64,000 bases of DNA from Anagrus nilaparvatae (Eukaryota; Arthropoda; Insecta; Hymenoptera; Mymaridae). The notes beneath the pieces were generated by a model, which was not told where the DNA came from, made no database searches, and saw nothing but the letters and a program-made list of their open reading frames with translations. The position numbers and the translations under genes were made by a program. Location of the stretch: positions 31,079,501 to 31,143,500 of the forward strand of contig JAKSXM010000272.1 of NCBI GenBank assembly GCA_022575985.1, read 5' to 3'. Shown here piece after piece: positions 41,001 through 53,000 of the stretch. Within the stretch, counting starts at the first letter, position 1. Each line of letters begins with the position of its first letter.

Positions 41001-44000
41001 TCACAATGTATAAAATCCTTTCAGCATCTCACTCATCTATTTTCCTTATTTTATCATCTACCCCATTTTATTTATAAGACTTGTATTTTTGAAAATAATA
41101 TATTTTACGAAACAATTATGGCCAAGTATGGGTCTTATGCAGTGTTGTCTATCTAGATTGTTCGATTAAATTAAAAGACAGACTCCAACGTTTAAACAAC
41201 TCATGATTACGCTATATTTTTGGAGTACGTAGAGACACCCATATAACTCCATATAGGGAAAGGCTAGGCTGATTGACTACCAACTCTCGTAGGTTTTATT
41301 TTACAGCTATATATATATATATAAAATTTTAAGGCTACGTCAACCTGAATATCTACTTGATTTCTTTGACAAACATATACCTAAATCGACCAGCAGAGGT
41401 GAAGAGCTAACCAGGGAATTATCTCTCCCAAAATTGAAAAAATGGCATGGTGACTCTTCTTTTCAAATACAAGGTGTTAAAGGGTGGAACTCACTACCAA
41501 CTACTATCAGATTCCTTCCCTCAATTAACTCCTTCAAATCAGCACTTCTCAGTTATTTAAGATCTTCAAATCATACATTTGATCACTCAGTATTTTAACA
41601 CTGACTTGACTGTTACTTGGACTGTGATGATTTTATCATCGTAATATTTATACAACAAACCTGCATTGTCATAATTTCATATTTTTATTAAATGGCTCTA
41701 TTTTAATTTATTCTACTCTTCAAATTTAAATTTATTCTATTTTTTGATATATATTTATAACATTATTGCGTTAAAGATTGATTAAATTTATTTTATTTTT
41801 TTTTTATTCTACTCTTACCTAGTGTAAATATTAAAATTGTTGTATAATTTCTAGTTATTATTGTTATTAATATTGTTATAGAATTTGAATTTATTTATAA
41901 ATGTTATTATCATGTATACATAATTTTGTACTGAACAAATAAAGCATATCTTATCTTATCTTATCTTATCTTATTTTTCTGGCTCAGCATTAGAAATCTT
42001 ATTTTCGTGGCCACTGTCCAGAAAAATTAATCAGAAACTTGTAAAAATCAATAATTCAACATTTTACTATGTCGTGACAGCTAATTGACAGAAGATACTC
42101 TTACTCTCATTGCTTGTAAGATATCAGACTGGGCTGATAATGTATTACTTTATCTTAATCACAAAAAAATCAAAGCCATTTTCTTCAGCACGCCTGCTTT
42201 TTTGGAAAACTTAAACTATATATAGATCTAGAAATTGACATTGGCAAGGGAATTAAAATTCCTTTTTCAGAGGAAGGCTAGATAGCAAGCTTTCATGGAA
42301 CTCCCAAATTACATGAATTGAGAGAAAAGTCAATAGAATACTCTACACTCTTCGTTTAATTTATCAGTCACTGTACTAATAAAAAATTGAGTACTATACT
42401 TGTGCAGTCCTTAATCGCCCCCAATCTTGATTACTGTAATACCGTAGAACTCTGGCATAAGATATATTTTTGGGATCAGAAAGGATGAGCATATTTCTCC
42501 TTATAGGAAACAATTAAGCTGGCTTCGTACAGACACTAGGCGACTTTACTTATTATCTTATTGAGACATTTACTATAAATCTATAGGATCTCTTCGTACC
42601 AAAGAATTATTTTTACCAGCCATAAAAGACTAAGGGTCCTCGTCGTTTCAAGTACAATTCCGTATGACATCAGAGTCCTATCATCTCTTAATTAGTTTAA
42701 AACGGCATTATTTGAATACCTACTGGCCCTTGATCCTTAATGGTTATCTCATTCACATTAATCCTATCTCATTTTATATACATGTTGACTAAATACTTAT
42801 GTTTATTATTTTACATAAATTAAATTTTACTTAAAATGCATATGTTATAATTATAATTTATTCACTTGCATTTTGTAAAAGACTGTTATGATCAATGAAA
42901 TCTATATTTACTCTTTTGTTATTTATAAATAAATATCTAATTATATTTTCCGTTAGGAGTTTTAAATTAACTGGCTTATTTTTATACTTTTCTTCTTTTT
43001 TTTATTCTAGTTAATTCTGATTAGATAATTCTACTATATATAATTGCATTTTTTTCTCCGTGCATTTAACTTTTCAGCAACTTTCAAACTTGCTACAATG
43101 TGTTTGTTAAAAAACTTATACAATATTTTCACTTTCTGTATTGCTTTTAACTTTGATTATTTCAAAGTCAATTTCCTGTTTCCGAAGATCGTTTTAAACG
43201 AAACATTATCAAAAACTATTCTCTTTTTTAATAGGAAAACTATACGTTAAAATTTTTGTAACCATTGTGACTTCGTGAAAGCAACCTTTGTCAAATAATC
43301 AATAATTTATTAAACATTTTTTTTTCTTCTTGGGCTAAAAAAATATCCATGAAATATGAAAATTACTCATAAGGCACATTTAACTTACTAAGGGATACCA
43401 TCACATTTGGGACATCAATTCACAATCTATACAACTATACGAATGAGTTTATTATTTAGAAAAAATATCTTTGATACTCTTAGAAACCAAGTGCCCATTT
43501 TTGGTATAAAATGATCGATTTTTAAATTGATGACAAAATTACAATTTTTGATAAAAATGAACCTCATAGATTTTACAAGTTACTTACAACCTCAAAGTTT
43601 CCGAAAATTCTTTATTCGTCCCTTTTTCAGTAGTCGTTTGCGAGATAGAACACTTTAAAATCAGGATCTCAGCCTCAAATTAAAAAAAAAAAAATTATCC
43701 CTAAGTTTTTAAAGTCAATTTTTCGGAAACAACTAAAGCAAAAGAGGCGGCTAAAGAATTAAAAAAAAATTTTTTCCAACATAATAAACTCATTCACAAA
43801 TATAATTTATAATTTGGCGTCCCAAGTTTTATGGTCTCTCCTTGCCATTTGAATGTAATTGACCAAATATAATGTAAACCGAAAATCATTGCAGCAAATT
43901 AGATTTAAAGTTTATTAGTACTCGAGTTCCACTTTGTCGCTACTTCTTTTGAAGTATTTTCAAGTAAATTTTTCTTTGATGTCCTTGCTTTTTCTTCATA

Positions 44001-47000
44001 TTAAATACCTTTAAGGCTGTCATTCAATTATGTACAATTCATTGACTCGCAATATACTTTTTGCATTTTTTGTTTTCATTTATTTTTCTCTAAGACCAAA
44101 CTTTTTTATCTCTTGACTTTTGCTTCCCTTTCCTTGTACGACATTGACGTTACGTGTTTGTTGTATGCTTCCGTCGTATCCCTGTGAGTAGTATAGGTCA
44201 ATGAATAATTCTACAAATGCTCGATTTCTGTTTCGGTTCTTATAGAGGTACATATTTTTTTATTAAACTTTCGAAATTGATTTCAACTGCCAATCGCATT
44301 ACCTAAAGCATCAACTTTCGTATTTTCACTTTCTTCACTTCTATGGATTTTCTGAAATATGTTTCTGTAAAAAAAAGCTTTCACAAACTTTTCAACTAAA
44401 AAATTTTATTTCAAACAAATAAAATAATGCAATAATGTTACATTAAAGTTTTACGTATCAAAAGTGCATTTCTTTGGCATAAATTTTTATAATATTAGCA
44501 TATATATATTTTTATTCTATCTTTTTTTCAGACAAATTACATTTTTATAAACTTTCTTAATTATGTAAATGGATTTATATTTGTGAAACGTACACAGCTT
44601 TGTACGATTGAGTCTTTAAATCCAGTCCCAAATATTTTTTTTCCTCGTTTTTTAGCCTTTTAAACACAATCCTCTCTTTTTGACAGTGGTTTGAATTTTT
44701 TTTTTTATAATTGAATTTTCAAAATTACCAGCGTATTTTTTTTTTAAATATTTTTTCTCGATCGCTTATTTAACTTCCAAAAATTATTTCCTTATATAAG
44801 CCCATAGCAGTGTTGGTCTTATTCAATGCGCAAAATTTTGACTTTTCGATTTTTTTTACCGATTGGTTCAAATACAATATGATAGTATATAAAATATTTG
44901 TTTTGTTGCAATTAAATCAAGTTGCAAAAAACAGTTTTTGCTTATTTACTTCAAAATTGTTTATTTTTTATAGCATTTAATTGCAAACTTTTGATTAAAT
45001 ATTTTTGATTAAATTTGAATCCGTCACCATTTTGCGCATTGAATAAAACCAAGACTGGCCCATAGGAAAATTCCCTGGGAATGCGATCCTACCCTAAAAA
45101 ATTTTAAACCAACTACTTGAAAAAGTGCAATTTTCCCCTTTTTCCTTAAAACTTGAATAATTTGATGCTGGATCAATTAATTTACTTTTTGCAGTTCTTG
45201 AGTTACTCATTGGCCTTCGCATTTTTAATATATTAGGCATATATATTGTGTTTTTCGGTTTTAAAAGCGTCAGGATAAAAAATAATGGTCATTAAAAGAA
45301 TTATTTTCAAAATTTTCAAATTTGCCGCCAAACCGCGGGACCAAATCGAAGTGAAATTTTGATTTTGCGGAAAATTTTATATAAAAATCAGTAATTTTTG
45401 GAAGAATTTGGTGGATCCAGAATTTTTTTCTGGGGGGTTAGGCTACACGTATATTTTGGCTAATAAAGAAAACCTCGTCATTTTCTATGCTTTGTATTCA
45501 ATTCAAAATATTTATTTCTTTAAATTTTATTCGAGATAAATTTATCTATCAAATTAACTCTTAGCCAACATTTTGAGAAATTCTGCTCAGGTGTTTATAT
45601 TTCTGTACGTTAGAAATAGAAAAATTTATTACAGGCAATTTTTGACAGTTTAAACTAAAAAAATAAAATTGTCCTAAATAAATATTTTAGAAATTTTACT
45701 AAAGGATAAATAAGAAACTAAAGAACGTACTGATTCCCCAAACGTGTTTTGTTAAGTCGCCAAAAACTTGTCATCGTTATATTTATTTTTTGCAAGTACA
45801 GTCACTGCAGACAGCCGTATTTGAAAATTAAAAATAATGTTTTATTTTTATTTTTCAGAAAATGCAAGTAAATTATGCTATGAAAATGGAACATGGAGTA
45901 AGACCAACTATTCAAACTGTTTGGAACTGCATCCTCCAGAAGATCATTTGATTAAAGTATTGAATATGATGTACCTTGTAGGCTACAGCATTTCCATTGT
46001 ATCACTACTTATAGCGACAAATATACTTATTTACTTCAGGTACTATTTCATTTTATTTTCATTCAAGAGCTCTTAAAATTGCCAAATTGCTTTAATACTA
46101 TAAAAAAATGTAGCTTATATTTTCGTTAGGGAATCAAAATACGAGTTTAATTGGGATTTTAAAAAAATATATTTGTGGATTTTTTTTGTACCATAACAAT
46201 ATTTATCAATAAATTAAATGACGAAAAAGTTTTAAAACTTATACATATTTTAATTTTTAGGGACTTGAGAAACAGACGAAATTATATTCACACTAATTTA
46301 ATGTGGACTTATATATTAATGGGATCTATGTGGATATTTAATACAGAATATGGTCATGAGGTAAGCCTTTTATATTGCTAAGCTGCACAACACAACAATT
46401 CATACGATGCTTTTCTAGGGATTTAATCCTCCCCCTCCTCCCACATTCTTTTTATCCCCATATCAAATTGGGCATATACGGACTCGGCACATCCACTGAT
46501 TAATCCCCTGATAAAACAGATTAAAAGTCCAAATCGGCACTTAATCCGGGGGTTCAACTCGGCACTTAATAGTAGTCAGTCTCGGCACTGTTTAAAAGAT
46601 TAAACTCCCCTCTTTTGCAGTTTACGTAGTTACGGTTAAAATAAAATTTTAAATTTTGTGTATAATAAATAATTTTTTTTTATTTTATATTATAAGAATT
46701 ATAAAAATTTTTATAACATTTTATAAAATTGTCATGTTTACTTTCAATTAATTTTTATAATCATTAGATAGATTTTTTACAAATTTAAATCTACTAATGT
46801 TACCTCTCTGATAATTTAATAAATTTAGTTGGAAGCTCGCCTGTTTTTGAATCATTGCAGCACTGTAGTCATTACGACGCTCATTTCTTCTCATTAAAAT
46901 GAATACCTCTTCTTGAAGCTCTTTAATTACATTGAGAAATATAAATATAAGAGGACTGTGATTATAAAAATTTTTTCCAAAATGTGAATGGAACGATTCA

Positions 47001-50000
47001 CATGCATTTGTCGTGGACTCATTTATTTCAATTTGTGATGCCCACATTTGAGGTGGGAATGTTGAACTATTGAGTATATAATTGTCTAATAAGTAATCAA
47101 AAAAGTTGTGGATTTCACCTGGTGCTTCAGCAATCAAATCTTCAACAAAACAATTTTCTACTTCTAATGGATCTAAATAAGATAACCCAAAACACCATCT
47201 TAATGATTGCCCAATTTCTGATGCCTGATCTTTATAAATTCTTGCGTATCCTATAAAAAAATTATTACAAATATAATGATACCAATATATTTTAAAATTT
47301 TTTATTTTCGAACCTAAGCTTTGAATTTTCCTCCACCACGCTTGCTTAAGATGAAACCTGCATCCTACACTGAAAAAAAATTCCGCTTGCGGCAAGCGGA
47401 ATTTTTCCGCTTGCCGCAAGCGGATTTTTCCACTTGCCGCAAGCGGAATTCCGCTTGCCGCTAGCGGAATTCCGTTTGCCGCTAGCGGATTTCCGCTTGC
47501 CGCTAGCGGAATTCCGCTTGCCGCTAGCGGAATTCCATTTGCCGCTAGCGGAAATCCGCTTGCCGCAAGCGGAATTCCGCTTGACACAAGCGGATTTTTT
47601 TTTTTTGTTTAAACCATTGCAAATGGCTTGAAACGTAAAAATAAACCTTAAAAAAATTATTTTTTTGAACTCAAAACTTCATAAAACTGAATTTTAAAGC
47701 TCAAAAGTTAAAAAAATCTTTTTAAAAATAAAGATTACTTATTTAGCTTTTAAAACTTTTTTAAGTGGAATTATTATTGAAAGGTAATAATAAAAAGTTA
47801 AATAAAATATATTTCATTAATTACTAGCTTCAGAAATTACCGAAAACAGCTGAAAACAACTCCAAACCTAAATTATCCAATTTCGGATCATTTTTAAAAT
47901 AACCAAATCAGTCTCGTTTTTAATGATTTTGTTTATTACTAATTTTTTTACAGATTTTTTATTATTTACTTTAATTTTATATATTCTGAAGTAATATCTT
48001 TGTTGAAAATAATTTTTCTTTTAATTTATTTTAACGTCTTAGAGCAGTTCAAATGTTAAATATTTGGGTTTTTGAAAAATTCATGGACTTGAGATTTTTC
48101 TAGCGGATTCAAATGATGTTATAAACTGGACTAAAAGGTATATTCCCAAGTAATTTTTCCCGTACAATTCAAACTCACTATTTATTTTAACATTTTACTA
48201 CGCTTTACAGGAGAAAAATTCATTTCTTTAGTTTTTTAAGGTACCAATTATGAAGGTACCAATTTTTAAAAGTTTCGCAGTTTTCAAGGAAAAATTATCT
48301 GAATAATATTTGCAAGAGTTACTTACATATTTTTTCCTCGGAAATTCGATGAAACCACTAGTTTTTTTATCTGTTGTTTTCCTTAGCCATAAAATCTTTT
48401 GTTTCTATTTTTACTGGTTTTGTCCAATCTTATATATTTTGCATTGGTAGCCAATTTGAGCTTAAAGGGTTTAAAATATTTAAAATTATCTTTAATGAAT
48501 AAATAGTCAGGGAAAAACCACTCGAAAAAATGCTAAAACTTTTTGTTTTTTAATAAACGAGTTATCGTTAATTAAAGATTTTGCAATAATTCTCCTACAA
48601 TCTCAATTACACGTTACTTGAATCACAATAACTTAAAAATTTGATAAGTCAGTGAATTTTCATCTTCAGACGAAACGATTTCGCATTTTTTAAAGCAGTT
48701 TTTTCCTATCTATTTATTTATTAAAGATAATTTTAAATATTTCAAACTTTTTAGGCTCAAATGGGGTACTAATGCAAATTTATAAGATTGGACAAAGCTA
48801 GTAAAAATAGAAACTAAAGATTTTATGGCAAAGGAAAACCCCAGATAAAAAAACTATAGTGCTTTCAACGAAATCTCGAGGAAAAAATATATAAGTAATT
48901 CTTGCAAATATTATTCAGAAAATTTTTTCTTGAAGACTGCAAAACTTTTAAAAATTGGTCCCCTCATAACTGGTACCCTAAAAAACTTAAAAAATAAATT
49001 TTTCTCCTGCAAAGCATATTAAAAATTAAAATAAATAGGGAGTTCGAATTCTACTAGAATTATAAATTACTAGGGAATACGTCTTTTAGTCCAGTTTATA
49101 ACATCATTTGAATCTGCTAGAAAAATCCTAAGGGTAGCGATCTTATTCAACACGAATAAAATTGAACACAAGACTAAAACACACAAAACTCAACACGCAT
49201 TATTTTTTAACACTATTTTTTCCACACCATTTAAATCCAACACAAATTTTTTTGACACGTATTATTCGACACAAAAATTTTTTATGAAAATCGTGTAAAA
49301 ACTAATTAAATTTTAGTTTTTTGTTTTGAATTTATGTCAAATAAAATGAGCTGAAATAATTTTGTGTTTAATTTAAATCGCGTGCAATAATTAGTGTAAA
49401 AAATATTGTGTGTTGAGTTTTGTATGTTTTAATTTAGGTGTTTAAAAGTGATGTATTCAATTTTTTTTTGTGTCGAGTAAGATCGCTACCATCGCAAGTC
49501 TATGAATTTTTAAAAAAACCAATATTTAACTGTTCTAAGACGCTAAAAATTAAAAGAAAAATTATTTTTAACAGAAAAATAATACTTTAAAATATGTACA
49601 ATTAAAGTAAATAATAAAAAAATCTGTAAAAAAATTAGTAATAAACAAAATCCTTAAAAAACGAGACTGATTTGGTTATTTTAAAAATGATCCAAAATTG
49701 GTTAATTTAGGTTTGGAGTTGTTTTCAGCTGTTTTCGGTAATTTCTAAAGCTAGTAATTAATGAAATATATTTTATTAAACTTTTTATTATTAACTTTCA
49801 ATAATAATTCCACTTAAAAAAGTTTTAAAAGCTAAATAAGTAATCTTTATTTTTAAAAAGATTTTTTTAACTTTTGAGCTTTAAAATTCAGTTTTATGAA
49901 GTTTTGAGTTCAAAAAAATAATTTTTTTAAGGTTTATTTTTACGTTTCAAGCCATTTGCAATGGTTTAAACAAAAAAAAAAAATCCGCTTGTGTCAAGCG

Positions 50001-53000
50001 GAATTCCGCTTGCGGCAAGCGGATTTCCGCTAGCGGCAAATGGAATTCCGCTAGCGGCAAGCGGAAATCCGCTTGCGGTAAGCGGAAATCCGCTTGCGGC
50101 AAACGGAATTCCGCTTGCGGCAAGTGGAAAAATCCGCTTGCGGCAAGCGGAAAAATTCCGCTAGCGGCAAGCGGAATTCCGCTTGCCGCAAGCGGATTTT
50201 TTTTTCAGTGTATAATGTCTACTAACATACCCCAAATTTCTCTTATAGCCAGATGTATAGTTAGCTCAAAATCGACAACTATTTTTCTTGGTTGGAAAAT
50301 TAAACCAATTTCTAGGCATTTTCTTACTATGTGCTCAAAAGCAATTAAGTACGATTTTTTTTCTTTGTTGGGTAATAAACAAAAGATTAATGGCACATAG
50401 CAACCGTTTTTAATACCGTGAATAGAAAACAGTTGATAAAAAAATTTAGTGCAGTAGGTGAATGTTCCATCCATATAAACTTTAACTAAACTACACAAAT
50501 ATTCTAGATTTCAGCGGCTTTTCTTTTTACTGAGTTAGAAAGATATTGCCTGTTTAAATTTTCTTCTGAATCATGTTTGTGATCTTCATTTAATTCTTTC
50601 ACAATATTTGTGACAGAATAGTCTGTGATAAGCCAAGATTGGCATTTATTTTTTTTGATGCATCGCCAGGTTTGACCTTCATTTGTCAATTTTCCTTTTG
50701 AATATTTAAAACTATTATAAACAAGGATATCATGGCCTCGCGCTAACTAAGCATTTTATACATGATAAAATAATTGATAAATCACTATATATGTAATAAT
50801 TTATAAAATAGTATATTTAATTATGCAATAAAATAAAATAAAAATCTAATACCGCAGCGTTTATCAAGTAACAACAAGAGTTTAACTAGAGTACCAAATA
50901 TTTGATTCGCTATCCATCCCTCCTCCTCATTTATGAAAAATAATAACATTTTAATTTTATAATATTTATAAACAATAAACGAAAACTTACACTTAAAATT
51001 AAACTTTATTTACATTTTGTAAATTTTCTATACAAATTTTATAAATATTTATAGTAGCCGCGTAATTAAATTAAATTTTATAAATTGCATAATAAACCTG
51101 GTATATTGTAGATGTATAGTATATCGTAGATATATTTTAGATATCATATAGACATATATTTTCTAAAAATTTGCAGATAGGGTTTTTTTAGGTAGTTTAT
51201 ACATTTAGGTGCAGAGATAGTATGATTTTTTATAAATATCTGATAAGTAAACTTATAAAATGATTAGCTCACGTGTTAATGCGTGTGCCGAGTCAGTATT
51301 TTCCCATCAAATTATGCAAAATGATTAAAATTTTTTTTTAATAGAAAAATTACGACCTATGGCCAGAAAAATAAATAAATTTTTAAAATGCAAACTCACA
51401 TTTTAAAACTATTATTATTTTATTATCTCAAAAACTACACGATACGGAAAATCTATAACCCATGTCACTCGCAGACTTATTTCCTTCATTTTGACACCAG
51501 CTTAATGAAATTTTATTTGTCAGACCAATTTATAAAATAAGAGACAAAGTTCAAAAGCAGGTTTATTTATAAAATAAAAAATAGCATTTAATCTGTATTA
51601 AAGTTTTCAAATAATTGTTTCAGTTTATCGAAAAGCCATTTGAATGTGCTACTTTGCATATACTATATTTCTATTTTCAACTGACCAATTATTTTTGGAT
51701 GTTTATCGAAGGTAAAAACTTTTTAGCATCCTTCTTTATTAGAAATAAATTGTTCTCATTTTTTTTTCAGGACTGTACTTATTTTTATTAGTAGTAAGGC
51801 CGCTAGCTGGAGAATTTACGCTTAAAATATTTATGATAATCGGATGGGGTAAATATTTTTCTTCGATTATTATTTAATTATTTCATTTGTACCATTCAAT
51901 TCTGTCATTCATCACTGAAAAAAGCTCACGGCAAGTGCTTCTTTTTTTATTCATTTAAATTGTTGCATAAATGACAAAAAAATGAAATTGAAAAAATTTT
52001 TTTGTCATTATTTATTGAAAAATACAGGATGGATTATTTTTTGTGGCATTCTATTCATAAATATAAAAAAATGTTGCTTGTCATGTTTCAGGAGTGCCGT
52101 TTTTAATAAATTCGATATGGGCAACAGCAAAATATTTACATTCGAATGCAATAATTCAAATAGAAAAGGTAATTTTTTAATTTAAATTTTATCCCATGCT
52201 AATACAAGCGCTTCTTTCAATCTTAATTATTGCAATTTAACTGTTAGAGAACTCGTTTGAAGTAATTTACATTTCACGCTCTATTTGTATTTTCGTATTG
52301 ATGAAAACTTTAATTAACTTATCTTTATCACCTTTTATTTTCAATTTTTAAAAACTTATAAAGAATAAAAAAATAAATATTTGTTAAATTATTGAATTTT
52401 TCCAGGAAAAGAAATCAGAAAACGTCAACTTAAAAAACTGTCCACTGATGATCCCTTATCTTAATCTTGACTTAATTCGCGACATACCCATAATAAGCAT
52501 ACTATTTTTGAATTTCATTTTTCTTATTGTAGTAATGAGGGTAAGCTAGAAAAACATTAAACTTATTAAATTTTCTTTATTCATTCAAGGTGCTAAATTT
52601 TTAATATTTCAGGTACTACTAATGAAACTAAGGACAGCAAACAGTGAAGAAAATCAACAATATTGGAAGGCAGCAAAAGCTCTTTTAATTTTAACACCTT
52701 TGTTGGGTGTAACTTACGTTATTTTCTTCTATACTCCACAAATAAAATATGCTCACATTATTGATTGCATCAGAAGTATGCTTTTCTCTATTCAGGTAAA
52801 TCATAATGGAAACAAATTTTTTTAAGTCATTTTTTTAAACTGGACAATTACTCAATTAATCCAAATCTCAGAGTTTTCGAATCAGCACAGTTCACAAAAA
52901 TATTATTTTTTAGTTTAAATAATTTATAATGCAAACCTCAGAAAAAAAATAATTAAATATTAATTTATATCTCTGATCACACGATGAAATACGACCAATA

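Larger units (their letters stand above)
46470..51305 (-). mobile_element. MULE (Mutator-like) transposon, interrupted by a fold-back element
   Basis: The terminal inverted repeats are GGGCATATACGGACTCGGCA on the left and GGGAAAATACTGACTCGGCA in complement on the right. They are flanked by the 8-bp duplication ATCAAATT (46462-46469, 51306-51313), which fits MULE target duplications of 8-10 bp. Within it, on the minus strand, are a FLYWCH zinc-finger segment and two parts of a MULE-type transposase. The 2,843-bp element at 47368-50210 splits the coding region; without it the MULE would be about 2.0 kb. It sits in intron 3 of the receptor gene. Confidence 0.85.
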
